Below, piece after piece: positions 33,717-42,940 of a stretch of 64,000 nt of DNA. A program made the translations under genes and the position numbers. Numbering within the stretch: the stretch's first letter is position 1; each line of letters starts with the position of its first letter. This DNA comes from Azonexus sp. (GTDB lineage: Bacteria > Pseudomonadota > Gammaproteobacteria > Burkholderiales > Rhodocyclaceae): positions 31,026-95,025 of the forward strand of contig JAISPT010000010.1 of NCBI GenBank assembly GCA_031274715.1, in the 5' to 3' direction. The notes under the pieces were generated by a model. That model was not told the DNA's origin and searched no databases. It saw nothing but the letters and a program-made list of their open reading frames with translations.

Positions 33717-34459
33717 CCCAATGCCTTTCGGGAGAAGCGTTGTGCCAATAATCCCGGCAGGCGTATCAGCATGCCGAAAAACAGCCGTGCATGCGTTCTG
33801 CTGATGAGCGCGTTGTCCTGCACCGCGCGAAAATGCGATATACCGTCGGCCGGGTAGCTCACTTCCGTCGGCAACCACAACATCGGTACGCCTTGCCAGT
33901 GCAGGTGCACGATGATGTCGATGTCAAAATCCATGCGCTGGGCAATGGCCGTTCTGTCGATGATGGGCAAGACGCCCGCCAGGGGATAAATTCGGAAGCC
34001 GCACATGGCGTCCGGTATGTCACGCGACAAGGTGTTGATCCATACCCAGATGCGCGTGAGCCAGCGGCCATACAAGCGCGCCCTGGGAGCATCATCGCCA
34101 TAGACCGGGTTGCCGCCTATTAGCGCGTCGGGATTTTTGCGGGACATATCGACAAAAAGCGGAATGTCGCGCAGCGCATGTTGCCCGTCCGCGTCGATCT
34201 GCAAGGCATGGCTGTAATTCCGCCGTGCAGCGTGCCGCAATCCGTCGAGTACGGCGGCTCCCTTGCCGCCATTTTGCTCGCGCCGCAACAGGGAGATACC
34301 GGGGGTTCTTGCCACTTCGTCGAGTAGGGCGGCGCAGCCGGGTTCCGAACCATCGTCGACCAGCAATACGTCCATGCCGTGGGCGCGCACCCGCTCGACC
34401 ACCTGGGCTACCGTCGCGCCGTGGTTGAAGACTGGAATGATGGCGCAGAGCTTATACAT
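33713..34459 (-). CDS. Family 2 glycosyltransferase of APE operon
   Basis: 248 residues. The GT-A fold is shown by LCAIIPVFNHGATVAQVVER, MDVLLVDDGSEPG, the DXD-type ALQIDADGQHALRDI and GKGAAVLDGLRHAA. It matches the glycosyltransferase half of ApeJ-type proteins and may attach a sugar between the polyene and its lipid. It overlaps the ligase gene by eight bases (ATGTATAA). Confidence 0.88.
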   Translation of the reverse strand: MYKLCAIIPVFNHGATVAQVVERVRAHGMDVLLVDDGSEPGCAALLDEVARTPGISLLRREQNGGKGAAVLDGLRHAARRNYSHALQIDADGQHALRDIPLFVDMSRKNPDALIGGNPVYGDDAPRARLYGRWLTRIWVWINTLSRDIPDAMCGFRIYPLAGVLPIIDRTAIAQRMDFDIDIIVHLHWQGVPMLWLPTEVSYPADGISHFRAVQDNALISRTHARLFFGMLIRLPGLLAQRFSRKALG

Positions 34460-36158
34460 GGTCGGCTTGGTGAATGATGCGGCCGGAAGAACAGGGTTCG
34501 TCTTTCAGCGTGTAGGCGAAGTAAAGCTTGGCATTGCCCGCGTTCCAGCGCAGGGAGAGTTCGGCGGTATCTCCGGGGCGCAATAGTTTTTGAAATTTCA
34601 ATACTTCCATGCCTCGGCATTGCAGATCGGGAAATAATTTCTGACGGGCAATATCCACGGCCCAGCCAATTTGCGCCACGCCGGGAACCACCGGAACGCC
34701 GGGAAAATGGCCGGAGAAATAGGCTAGATCGAGCGGGACTTCAATGGCGCAGCGCAGATTTTCATCTCCTTGCGCGGGCAATTCACGGATGATCGGCGAT
34801 GTCGGGCGCGGCCCCGACAGGTTTTCAAACACCGAACGGGTCAGCTTGTCCTGCGCATTGCGCGGCAGTTTCCCGAACAGGCGCCAGCTACGCGGGATGG
34901 CAACGGACATGAACTGCCCCATCAGATGCTTTTGCAAGGCAAGACTGACCTGGCGGCGGCCCTGGTTACGCAGCACGTGCAAACCCAAAGGGGTCAAGGC
35001 GATCAGGGCGGTCAGGCGGGTTGTGTCGTCGCGTTTGTCGACATGCGCGTCGCCGACCCAGGGATGCTGGAGCAGATGGCGTTCCAACGCGGGCAACGCG
35101 ATGCGTTTTTCCTCAATCTTGGCTATCCGGTCCAGCCTTCCGAGCAACTGAAAGCCCTGTCCGGCAAATTCCACGGCGTCCCTGGTCTGCTCGCGCGCCT
35201 GGGCGAGCCAGGGCGATTCGACCCAGAGCGCCTGATCGGCATTCACGCCGACCCTCACCCGGGAAAAAGGCGTCCACGGAGAATTGCCTTGCCGCCATGC
35301 CACGGCACCAGTTTCCGAACTGCCGTAAATCTCCGTTGGCCGCAAGCCCAACAATTGCTGAAATGCCTCTGCCGCTTCGGGCGGCAACGGTCCGCCCGAG
35401 GAAAAGATCTGCATCACGCCATCGCGTAGGGCAAGCCGGTTCAGGTGTTCGCCAAAGCGGCGCAGCAGGGCCGGGCTGCTTATCCAGACACAGGGTGCAT
35501 GGGCAAGGCTGGCTCGCTGGATGTCTTCGGGATAGGCCAATTGCTTGCGCACGATGGGACGGCCGCTGCAGAGCGGCCATAGCAGGCGAAACGGCAAGCC
35601 ATACATATGCTGGACGCTGACGCTGCCCAGCACGGTGATCGTGGAGTCGCCCTGATTGGGCCATTGCTGCTCAATCGAGCGGACTTCTTCGGATAATTGC
35701 GTCCAGGTTTTTACGATGTGCTTGGGTTGCCCACTGGAACCTGAGGTCAGCAACAGCACGCCGCCTTTATCGGCATCCAGCACCCGGGCATCCAGCGGTA
35801 CATGTCGCTGTAGCGCGTGCAGGTCTGTCCGACGCTTCGCGGCAGGGGGCAGGAACGTGTCGCTCAACCACAAATCCACGTGTTCATTCAGGCTGGTACA
35901 GGTGGCGGGCAGACTATCCGGGGGCAGAACCGCCTGGACATCGGCACACCAGCAGGCCAACAGGGCACAAGCCAGTTCCGCGGCGTCTTCAAACCACAGG
36001 CCCGCGCGTCGTGCGCCTTGAGCACGCAAGCCGCCAGCCAGCGCCAGACTGCGCCGTATCAGCTCACCCAAGCGCAGTTCGGGGTCATGCGCGACCAAGC
36101 GGTCGGCATCCTGTGCGATCAGCAGGTTTTGCGGGTCTATCCAGCAGAGTTTGCTCAT
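34452..36158 (-). CDS. apeH: Acyl-ACP ligase fused to FabZ-like dehydratase (ApeH-ApeI)
   Basis: 568 residues from ATG 36158, coupled by ATGA to the membrane gene. The N-terminal AMP-binding domain (about 1-440) has the P-loop LLLTSGSSGQPKHIVKTW and IYGSSETGAVAWR. The C-terminal hot-dog domain (about 445-560) has YFSGHFPGVPVVPGVAQIGW, the FabZ/FabA-type active-site loop. In characterised systems ApeH activates the aryl starter and loads it on the ACP, while ApeI is a separate dehydratase partner of ApeP. The domain fusion puts starter loading and dehydration in one protein. Confidence 0.9.
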   Translation of the reverse strand: MSKLCWIDPQNLLIAQDADRLVAHDPELRLGELIRRSLALAGGLRAQGARRAGLWFEDAAELACALLACWCADVQAVLPPDSLPATCTSLNEHVDLWLSDTFLPPAAKRRTDLHALQRHVPLDARVLDADKGGVLLLTSGSSGQPKHIVKTWTQLSEEVRSIEQQWPNQGDSTITVLGSVSVQHMYGLPFRLLWPLCSGRPIVRKQLAYPEDIQRASLAHAPCVWISSPALLRRFGEHLNRLALRDGVMQIFSSGGPLPPEAAEAFQQLLGLRPTEIYGSSETGAVAWRQGNSPWTPFSRVRVGVNADQALWVESPWLAQAREQTRDAVEFAGQGFQLLGRLDRIAKIEEKRIALPALERHLLQHPWVGDAHVDKRDDTTRLTALIALTPLGLHVLRNQGRRQVSLALQKHLMGQFMSVAIPRSWRLFGKLPRNAQDKLTRSVFENLSGPRPTSPIIRELPAQGDENLRCAIEVPLDLAYFSGHFPGVPVVPGVAQIGWAVDIARQKLFPDLQCRGMEVLKFQKLLRPGDTAELSLRWNAGNAKLYFAYTLKDEPCSSGRIIHQADHV

Positions 36159-36676
36159 GGCGCGCGCCCCATTGCGGGGCGCACCAGCCACTCGCCGGCA
36201 ATCAGAAGGCCAATCAGCAGATAGCTGATGATGCCGTTATAGAGCGTCCACCAGCTCCACGGTGCCCACAGGCCCAAGGCAGCGGCAATACTGCCGTTAC
36301 AAAGAAAAAAAACGCACCATACCTGCGTGACGCGGCGGGTGTAGCGCACGCCTTGCGGCGGCAGATCGGGATGACGGACGCGGGCGATGCGTTCGATGAC
36401 GGGCCGGCCGCGCCACAGACTGCCGGCAAAAATCACCAGTCCCATGGCACTGACCAGCACGGGATAGGCGCGCAACCATTGCTGCGATCCCGCCCACGCC
36501 AAAGCCCCGCAAAAGGCCAGCGCCAATACGGGAAGCATGCGCCCTCCGGGTTGAGTCGATCGGGCAAGCAGCGCGCGCGCCAGCCATAACGCAGCCAGCG
36601 GCGCCATGAGTAGCGCGGGGCTGGCGTGGTCGAGCATGAAATAAATCCAGAAAGGATAGAGCGCCCCGGCCAACAC
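36155..36676 (-). CDS. COG4648-type membrane protein, ApeG-like
   Basis: 173 residues with a GTG start at 36676, 22 bases after the ACP gene stop. About five hydrophobic segments are visible (for example MLPVLALAFCGALAWAG and NGIISYLLIGLLIAGEWLV). The protein is a regular member of aryl polyene operons between the ACPs and the ligase, with unknown role. It overlaps apeH by ATGA. Confidence 0.82.
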   Translation of the reverse strand: MLAGALYPFWIYFMLDHASPALLMAPLAALWLARALLARSTQPGGRMLPVLALAFCGALAWAGSQQWLRAYPVLVSAMGLVIFAGSLWRGRPVIERIARVRHPDLPPQGVRYTRRVTQVWCVFFLCNGSIAAALGLWAPWSWWTLYNGIISYLLIGLLIAGEWLVRPAMGRAP

Positions 36677-36698
36677 GGTCAGCCCGCTGAGAACCGAT

Positions 36699-36956
36699 TT
36701 ACTGATTTTGCGCCTGCTGTTTCTGGAAAACGGCGTCGATGACGTCCTGAACTGTGCGCACGGTGCGGAAATCTTCCGCCGCCAGCTTGTATCCGGTTTG
36801 CCGCCGGATGTGATCGATCAGATCGATGGCATCGATGCTGTCTATTTCTAGATCGGTGTATAGATTGGCGGACAGAGAAATGCGCGATACGTCGATTTCA
36901 AACAACTCAACTAATGCGTCGCGCAATATGGCGTGGATTTCTTCCCTGGTTTTCAC
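36699..36956 (-). CDS. apeF: Acyl carrier protein, ApeF-like
   Basis: 85 residues with a GTG start at 36956 (GAGG lies 8 bases upstream); the longer ATG-initiated frame overlaps the previous ACP and is unlikely. Phosphopantetheine Ser is in YTDLEIDSIDAIDLIDHIRR. This is the second of two tandem ACPs; the E/F letter is assigned by order only. Confidence 0.86.
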   Translation of the reverse strand: MKTREEIHAILRDALVELFEIDVSRISLSANLYTDLEIDSIDAIDLIDHIRRQTGYKLAAEDFRTVRTVQDVIDAVFQKQQAQNQ

Positions 36957-36978
36957 GGCGATGGCCTCGTTTTTATAT

Positions 36979-37239
36979 TCAAGCTTGCCGATTGGCGAAG
37001 ATGAAAGAAGCCAGCGCGGAAACGCTGGCAAAGTGCTGCTTGATATTCTGATTCTGAGCGTCCAAGGTAATGCCATAGCGCTTTTGCAAAGCCAAGCCGA
37101 GTTCCAGGGCATCGACCGAATCCAGTCCCAAGCCATCTCCGAATAACGCCGCACTGCTTTCTATGTCGTCGGAACTTGTATCCTCCAACCCCAGGACATC
37201 GATAATCATATTCTTGATTTCAAGCTCCAAGGCTTCCAT
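36979..37239 (-). CDS. apeE: Acyl carrier protein, ApeE-like
   Basis: 86 residues. The modified Ser is in GDGLGLDSVDALELGLALQK. Helices II and III follow the usual ACP spacing. In known systems one ACP carries the growing polyene and the other the starter. It overlaps the preceding acyltransferase gene by 20 bases. Confidence 0.9.
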   Translation of the reverse strand: MEALELEIKNMIIDVLGLEDTSSDDIESSAALFGDGLGLDSVDALELGLALQKRYGITLDAQNQNIKQHFASVSALASFIFANRQA

Positions 37240-38035
37240 TTTTGCTTAATTCCTGTTCAAAGTAGTGGTGAAGAAAATCATTCATCCTGCGTCCGGCAAT
37301 TGGTATTGGGTAACGATCACGCCATTCGCCAGGGTCAATATCCTGACCAACCTCGATAACATAGTTCATACGGCGATGCGGTATGCGATACCAGGGCTGT
37401 CCTTTGGCCAGGCTGCGCGGGTTCATGCGTATCACTACCGGTGTGACGACTCGAGCGCCGCGCAGCGCGATGGCGCAGGCGCCACGGTGGAATCGCGGAG
37501 GGCTGTCCATGGGCGTGCGCGTTCCTTCGGGAAAAATCACCAGCGTTTCGCCATTTCTCAAGGTATCAGCAGCACGCTCGATCATGTCCGGGCTTTGGTC
37601 ATTGCTGATATAGCCCGCGCCCTGAATGGGGCCGCGCGTGAAAGGGTTAGTAATCAGGCCATGTTTGACCACACAATTGGCGTTGTCGCCCATATATCCG
37701 ATGAGAAAAACCACATCCAGTAACGAGGGATGATTGGCAATGACGAGCTGCCCTGGCCGGCCCAGGCGTTCGGCGTCACGAAAATCGATAGTCAATATGC
37801 CGACTTTGCCCATGAACTGGATGAACAGTCGGAATGTGCGGGAAATGGTGATGCGCGCGCGCCGCCGGCGCACCGCATGATCGCCGGGCAGCAGGCGCTG
37901 CAAGGGGAAAACCAGCACGCGCAGTAGCAGGCCACCCAGCCCGAAAAATGTGAATGACAAACCCGTGGCGATGAGCCGCCACAACCAGGCATCCTGACGA
38001 GGCTGCGGGGTCAGTGTGCTCGCGCCCAAGTCCAT
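37220..38035 (-). CDS. PlsC-like 1-acyl-glycerol-3-phosphate acyltransferase, ApeD-like
   Basis: 271 residues from ATG 38035 (25-base overlap with apeC). A membrane anchor near residues 20-45 (SFTFFGLGGLLLRVLVFPL) precedes the HX4D motif VIANHPSLLDVVFLIG and the FPEGTRTPMDSPPRFHRGA substrate motif. It probably transfers an acyl chain to the lipid anchor of the pigment. Confidence 0.88.
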   Translation of the reverse strand: MDLGASTLTPQPRQDAWLWRLIATGLSFTFFGLGGLLLRVLVFPLQRLLPGDHAVRRRRARITISRTFRLFIQFMGKVGILTIDFRDAERLGRPGQLVIANHPSLLDVVFLIGYMGDNANCVVKHGLITNPFTRGPIQGAGYISNDQSPDMIERAADTLRNGETLVIFPEGTRTPMDSPPRFHRGACAIALRGARVVTPVVIRMNPRSLAKGQPWYRIPHRRMNYVIEVGQDIDPGEWRDRYPIPIAGRRMNDFLHHYFEQELSKNGSLGA

Positions 38036-38730
38036 GTCCGGCCGTGAAAGTGGGTTTGCCAATGATTTGCGTCCAGTGCCAGTTGTTGCAGCAAGCGCAG
38101 GGGGCTGGGTTGGTTTGATTCGGGAATGCCGGTTTTTTCCACGGTAGACAGGGTTAGTTGCCAATCATTTCCACGGCCGACGCGTAGTGCGAGTACGTAA
38201 GAAAAAGGCGCATCGGTCAGCCACGGCAGCCAGGCTGGCGGCGGGAGTTCCTCGGCCAGGATGACCAAGACCTGGTCGTGGCCTTGTTCAAGCAAGGTAC
38301 AGGCTTCCAGCAGAGCGTGTTCGGCGCTGTCGCCTTCGACGGAAATGGCTACCGATTCGACGGTTTCCTGGCGGATAACGGACCATTGTCCGATGATGGC
38401 ATTATGAACAGACAGGCCGAACGAGGTCGGCGATAATGCTTCGCCTTGGGCGAGGGTGGTCAGCAGTTCGAAGTCGCGCGTGGTTTCGCCGTGGCGTGAG
38501 GCATACACTACGGCCATCGGTGCGTGGTTTTCGGCGATGGGCCAAGCGCATTCGAATACCATGCGCGCCATGGGACTGAGGCGACGGCGTTGCATGGCCG
38601 GCAGGAAAGTCAGTTTTGGGGTGTCGCCCTGGGGCGGATTGTACGGGGCTTGCGCCCAGATTTTCCAGGCGCCCTCATCCTGAATTTCAGGTGCCCAGGC
38701 TCCCCAATGGTCGATCGAAAAAAACGGCAT
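38011..38730 (-). CDS. apeC: Ketosynthase-like chain length factor partner, ApeC-like
   Basis: 239 residues, corresponding to the N-terminal half of a ketosynthase fold (AMQRRRLSPMARMVFECAWP, MAVVYASRHGETTRDFELL, SPTSFGLSVHNAIIGQWSV). There is no catalytic Cys where a ketosynthase would have one, consistent with the inactive partner that forms a heterodimer with ApeO in known systems. It is the first gene of the operon; its start faces the PPTase gene across a 199-base divergent intergenic region, which must hold the operon promoter. Confidence 0.86.
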   Translation of the reverse strand: MPFFSIDHWGAWAPEIQDEGAWKIWAQAPYNPPQGDTPKLTFLPAMQRRRLSPMARMVFECAWPIAENHAPMAVVYASRHGETTRDFELLTTLAQGEALSPTSFGLSVHNAIIGQWSVIRQETVESVAISVEGDSAEHALLEACTLLEQGHDQVLVILAEELPPPAWLPWLTDAPFSYVLALRVGRGNDWQLTLSTVEKTGIPESNQPSPLRLLQQLALDANHWQTHFHGRTWTWARAH

Positions 38731-38929
38731 TCTTATGAATCTTGTTGTTCAAATTCTCTTACTTCCCTTATTTTACCCGGATTTTCCATTTTCCCTGAAG
38801 TGCGTGCTTGAATCCGAACGATAGTTGGGCGCCTATTTACCCTTCGATCACGCGCCCCCGGCGGCACAAAGTCCGCTACGCTGACCACGCTGTGTTCAAC
38901 TGTCGTTTCCAGGCTGAAGGCTTCAAAAA

Positions 38930-39586
38930 ATGACTATTGGATTAATCTTGGGGTGGACCGGGCCGGACATGGCGGCTCAATACCGGGAATCAGATTTGTC
39001 CGATTCGGACAGGGCGAGGGAGGCCGGAATTCGTGGTCCACGCCGTTTACTCGACTGGCAGGTCAGCCGCGCTTTGCTGGCGGATATGCGCCAGCTTGGC
39101 GCAGGCGGTGAGATAGCCATGAGCCTGAGCCATAGCGCCGGTCATGCACTGTGCGCCTGCGCGCCCTCCACGTGGAAGGTGGGAGTGGACCTTGAGCGTA
39201 TACGTGAGCGGGACGTCAGGGCGTTTGCTCAATTGACTTGCAATGAAAGTGAACAGTTGGCCCTGGAACGCTTGGCAGGACAGCAGCACCTTGAGTTTTT
39301 TCATGTGCTGTGGACGTTGAAAGAGGCATTCATCAAGGCGGCGGGGCTGAGTTTCCCAGCGGATATGCCTGCTGTCGGGCTGGACCTCTCCGCGAATGAA
39401 ACAGGCGTGCTTCGAGCGCCGTCAGAAGGGTGGCAAGCACGGGTTTTTCGTGTGCATTCCGACTGGGTGGCGGCGGTCGCGTGGCAGCAGGGGGCGGGTG
39501 ATTATGCCGGAGAGGATGTGGAGCCGATCTGGCATGGCGGAACTGTAGCGGCATTGCCGCTGTGCCGGCAGATCGGTGTGTGGTGA
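38930..39586 (+). CDS. 4'-phosphopantetheinyl transferase, Sfp type
   Basis: 218 residues. The Mg/CoA motifs are KVGVDLERIRERDVRAFAQ and VLWTLKEAFIKAAG; the region LADMRQLGAG and SLSHSAGHALCACA supplies the earlier conserved parts. It transfers the phosphopantetheine arm to ACPs and is placed divergently from the APE operon, so it most likely activates ApeE and ApeF. Confidence 0.9.
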   Translation: MTIGLILGWTGPDMAAQYRESDLSDSDRAREAGIRGPRRLLDWQVSRALLADMRQLGAGGEIAMSLSHSAGHALCACAPSTWKVGVDLERIRERDVRAFAQLTCNESEQLALERLAGQQHLEFFHVLWTLKEAFIKAAGLSFPADMPAVGLDLSANETGVLRAPSEGWQARVFRVHSDWVAAVAWQQGAGDYAGEDVEPIWHGGTVAALPLCRQIGVW

Positions 39587-39592
39587 AAAATA

Positions 39593-41197
39593 TTACGGCG
39601 CTTGAGACGACCGCCGCAACTCGATCAGGTGCGGGCCACCGGCCTCGAAGGCGTGCGCCAGCGCGACACGTAGCGCATCTGGCGAATCGGCACGGTGGAA
39701 GGCGAGTCCGAACGCCTGTGCGGCGTGGCCGAAATCAATGTTTTGCGGTGTTTTCCAACCACGCTCGAATTCCGGCAGGGCGCGTTGCGGCAGTAGTTCG
39801 AAAATCCCGCCGCCGCCGTTGTTGATGACGACGATCACGGCATCGCGGCCAGCCGCCAAGGCCAGGCCACCGATATCGTGCTGGCAGGTCAGATCACCGA
39901 CCAGGGCAACCACGCGGCCAGCCACCGCGGCAATGCCCAAGGCCGTCGACAGGTTGCCGTCGATACCGCTGACGCCGCGATTGGCGTGGATCGATAAGTG
40001 TTTATCGGCACAACCCGAGGCCCGGTCGAGGTCGCGCACGGCCAGCGAATTGCCGACGAACAGCGGCGTTCCCTCCGGCAATGCGGCGATCAGGGCGGCA
40101 ATCGGGCCACCCAGCACACCCGCCGCCATCTCGCGCTCGGCCAGGGCAACGCGCCATGCTGGCTCGGCTGGCGCCGGCCACTCGGCTAGCAGGGCACGGC
40201 AAAAAGCAGCCGGGTCAGCGTGCAGCAGGTCGGTCAGCCGATGCGTCGGGTCGTTCCAACGCAGCCACGGGTCGACCAGGGCGTGCACCGCCCGCGGTCG
40301 GGCGACAAAATGCTGCAGGGTCTTGGTCACCGGGAAGGCGCCAAAGCGCAGAAGCCATTCCCCCGTTGGAGCGGCGGGTAGCCAGTCGCTATAGCGCACG
40401 CATAACCGGCTCCGGTCGTGCTGGCCGAAACGCAGGCCGGAGAGCGGTTCGGCCAGCACCGGGCAATCAAGTTGCGCGGCCAGCGCCGTCAGCGCCTCGG
40501 CAAAGCCGGGGTTGGCCGGCAATTCACCGCAGACGATGGCGCCGGGACGGCCGGCGATGCGGCGGGCAAGTTCGCGCACAGCCGCTTCATCGGGCGGGCC
40601 GCCCGGCGGCGTCACCCGCAGCGACGGCGGAATTTCCACCGGCGGACAGTCGCCGGTTGGTATCAAGGGCTCACGAAAGGGTTGGTTCAGATGCACCGGG
40701 CCGGGTAAAGGACCGCGCGCCTGGGCGCAGGCCTGTGCCGCCAACGCATACAGCCAGGCCGGCACGAAACCGTCGTGTGGCGTATCGAGAGCGTGACGAG
40801 CGCGGACATGTGGACCGAACAACGCCAGTTGGTCGATGGTCTGATTGGCGCCGCAGCCATGCAGCTCGGCCGGCCGGTCGGCGGAAACCAGCAGCAGCGG
40901 CACGCCAGCCTGGCTGGCCTCAACCACCGCCGGCAACCAGTTGGCCGGCGCGCTGCCAGAAGTCGCCAGCAGCAATACCGGCGCGCGCGTCGCCTTGGCG
41001 ATGCCCAACGCGAAGAAGGCCGCACAGCGCTCGTCGATCACCATCTCGCTGGCGATTTGCGGCTGCCGCAACAAGGCCAGAGCCAGCGGCGTCGACCGCG
41101 ATCCGGGTGAAATGACCGCGTGACGGACGCCGGCCGCAACAAAGCCGGCGACGAGGTGTTGCGACCATAGAAAATTCAACGTGCCGGGTTCGGTCAT
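39593..41197 (-). CDS. menD: 2-succinyl-5-enolpyruvyl-6-hydroxy-3-cyclohexene-1-carboxylate synthase
   Basis: 534 residues from ATG 41197. This thiamine-diphosphate enzyme joins isochorismate and 2-oxoglutarate in menaquinone synthesis. Motifs: VISPGSRSTPLALALLRQ, IDERCAAFFALGIAKAT, LATSGSAPANWLPAVVEAS, the ThDP-binding ALVGDLTCQHDIGGLALA and INNGGGGIFELLPQ. No other men genes are adjacent; menF, H, C, E and B must be elsewhere. It converges on the PPTase with 6 bases between stops. Confidence 0.93.
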   Translation of the reverse strand: MTEPGTLNFLWSQHLVAGFVAAGVRHAVISPGSRSTPLALALLRQPQIASEMVIDERCAAFFALGIAKATRAPVLLLATSGSAPANWLPAVVEASQAGVPLLLVSADRPAELHGCGANQTIDQLALFGPHVRARHALDTPHDGFVPAWLYALAAQACAQARGPLPGPVHLNQPFREPLIPTGDCPPVEIPPSLRVTPPGGPPDEAAVRELARRIAGRPGAIVCGELPANPGFAEALTALAAQLDCPVLAEPLSGLRFGQHDRSRLCVRYSDWLPAAPTGEWLLRFGAFPVTKTLQHFVARPRAVHALVDPWLRWNDPTHRLTDLLHADPAAFCRALLAEWPAPAEPAWRVALAEREMAAGVLGGPIAALIAALPEGTPLFVGNSLAVRDLDRASGCADKHLSIHANRGVSGIDGNLSTALGIAAVAGRVVALVGDLTCQHDIGGLALAAGRDAVIVVINNGGGGIFELLPQRALPEFERGWKTPQNIDFGHAAQAFGLAFHRADSPDALRVALAHAFEAGGPHLIELRRSSQAP

Positions 41198-41260
41198 TGG
41201 GGGCGGACGAGTGCGGAAAACGGGAATTGTAGTCCGCCCCGAGCGTCTGCATCCACCACT

Positions 41261-41340
41261 TGTCATCCTGCGCGAAGTCGCAGGATCCTCCATGTAACGT
41301 GTGGATTCTGCGACTTCGCTTCGCTACGCGAAGAATGACA
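41261..41340. repeat. REP-like inverted repeat
   Basis: tgtcatcctgcgcgaagtcg and, on the far side, cgcgaagaatgaca with cttcgcttcgctacg form an imperfect palindrome containing direct ggattctgcgactt/gaagtcgcaggatcc complements. It is an intergenic element of the same general class as the one at 9015 but with a different core. Confidence 0.7.
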
Positions 41341-41427
41341 GAAGGGAGCTGCATTTTCCTGAAGAGGCACATCGAAGATGCCCCTTTTCGCCTCAAGTCG
41401 GGTGCGTCGCCCGCAAAAAGCAAAAAA

Positions 41428-41455
41428 GGCTGGGTCTAACGACCCAGCCTGCATT
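41428..41455 (-). terminator. Rho-independent terminator after PEP-CTERM gene
   Basis: ggctgggtc (41428-41436), loop taac, gacccagcc (41441-41449). On the minus strand the stem is followed by a run of T (aaaaaag on the plus strand at 41422). It lies 25 bases past the PEP-CTERM stop. Confidence 0.85.
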
Positions 41456-41474
41456 TTTTTCCGCAGCGGATGGA

Positions 41475-42242
41475 TCAGGCGGTAGGTGCCTTCTTGTTCC
41501 GCCGACGCAGGGCGCCAACCAGCCCCAGGCTGGCAAGCATCAGCGTCAAAGTGGCGGGTTCGGGAACCGTTGATCCGCCGCCGCCCTCGATCGGTTTGCC
41601 GTTGAGCGTTATACCGGCAAAGGCAAGACCAGAGTCCCAACTAGTATTGCCTATATTGGCCACGCCAAAGTTCAGGGTATAAGTACTTGCTTCGGTGAAT
41701 ATATATTCCACGCTGATCCAGCCGGTATAGCCGCAACCATCGTCATAGCATGTGCCACTACTGGTGCCGAGCGCGCTCCACTCCGGCGCTCCCGGGATGA
41801 TCGGCGTGCTGGCCGGGTCCAGGACCACACCAGCGGCAAGGTCCTCCTGACCGAAACCCGGCACCGTGTCGCCCGCCGGCGTGGTGCTGGCCGTGAACAA
41901 TTTGATGTAGTCGAAACCAGCAATTTGCGGGCGTAACGTGACATCAGCATAATCAACGTGAGCACCGCCATCGGAAGTGACATAATTGACAAAGAACTGC
42001 AATTTGTCGCCAGCCGACACCGAAAAAGAGTCGGTGACATATGATGAAAACGATGAGCCATTGATTGCGGCGCCGCCATCCGTCGAGACGTATTGATAGT
42101 CTCCGCCATTCGGGGGGGCCGTTACGACGCCATCAGCGCCCAATGTGCCACAGTTGCCAAGGCATGAAGATGCGGATGCGGACTCGGCGAAGCCGCAGGC
42201 GAGCACGGCCACCACGACGCTATAAGACAGTATTTTTTTCAT
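41475..42242 (-). CDS. PEP-CTERM sorting domain protein
   Basis: 255 residues from ATG 42242; the frame is open upstream but the signal peptide begins here (MKKILSYSVVVAVLACGFA, cleavage near SASA). The mature part is Gly/Ser/Asp-rich with two Cys pairs (SSCLGNCG and TCYDDGCG). The C-terminus is TVPEPATLTLMLASLGLVGA followed by LRRRNKK, the exosortase signal. It is predicted to be surface-attached or released after exosortase processing. Confidence 0.87.
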   Translation of the reverse strand: MKKILSYSVVVAVLACGFAESASASSCLGNCGTLGADGVVTAPPNGGDYQYVSTDGGAAINGSSFSSYVTDSFSVSAGDKLQFFVNYVTSDGGAHVDYADVTLRPQIAGFDYIKLFTASTTPAGDTVPGFGQEDLAAGVVLDPASTPIIPGAPEWSALGTSSGTCYDDGCGYTGWISVEYIFTEASTYTLNFGVANIGNTSWDSGLAFAGITLNGKPIEGGGGSTVPEPATLTLMLASLGLVGALRRRNKKAPTA

Positions 42243-42467
42243 TGTTGTGTAGTTTCCTTCGTTGGTTAAAAAAGCAAAAAGCATTATGGCCAGCAAATAA
42301 TATGCCATAAACGCATGCCATTGATTTATAACAGTGGAATGACTGCGATGTTTGGGGGGTGTAAATATTTCCGACACTGCGGTGTCATCGGAGCCTGTCA
42401 GAAACGTGGGGCGTCTTCGATGGGTTTTCTTCTTCAGCACGCCTCTCAAAAAACGTCGGCCCCGGAC

Positions 42468-42842
42468 TCACTTCCCGTCCTTGAGCAGCCCCTGCAGTCC
42501 GGCGAACGGGTTGTGCGTGGCCCCGCCGCCACGGCCGTCGCGCGCGTCGGTATGACCACGGTCGGCCTCGATCTGCTTCTGGTGCTCGTTGTCGTGGCAG
42601 TAGAGACAGAGCAGTTCCCAATTGCTGCCATCCGGCGGATTGTTGTCGTGATTGTGGTCGCGGTGGTGCACCGTCAGTTCGCGTAGGTTGGCGTGCGTGA
42701 ATTCGCGACCGCAGCGGCCGCAGATCCATGGGTAGAGCTTGAGTGCCCGCTCGCGGTAGCCTTCGGCACGGGTATCGGCGGCTTGGCGGGCAGTGGCGAC
42801 GATCCGGTCGAGCTTGTCATGGTCGATGGTTTTCATGGGCAT
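42468..42842 (-). CDS. HNH nuclease, YajD-like
   Basis: 124 residues from ATG 42842 (ATG 42836 is also possible). The HNH core is visible as ICGRCGREFTHANLRELTVH, HRDHNHDNNPPDGSNWELLC and LYCHDNEHQKQ, with two CXXC zinc pairs. The YajD group consists of small HNH proteins of uncertain cellular role. It is divergent from the thioesterase gene at 42941. Confidence 0.87.
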   Translation of the reverse strand: MPMKTIDHDKLDRIVATARQAADTRAEGYRERALKLYPWICGRCGREFTHANLRELTVHHRDHNHDNNPPDGSNWELLCLYCHDNEHQKQIEADRGHTDARDGRGGGATHNPFAGLQGLLKDGK

Positions 42843-42940
42843 CCTTGTTAGCAGCAGCACGGGATTCAGACAACAGGAAGATTCTACCGTCGGCCGGTCG
42901 GCCACCATTAGAATCACATTTTTCCCACCGCCAGCCGCCA

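Noticed and set aside
36699..37154. Longer ACP reading frame beginning at 37154
   Set aside because: The extra N-terminal part lies across the upstream ACP gene and lacks ACP features; the GTG at 36956 with GAGG upstream gives a normal 85-residue ACP.
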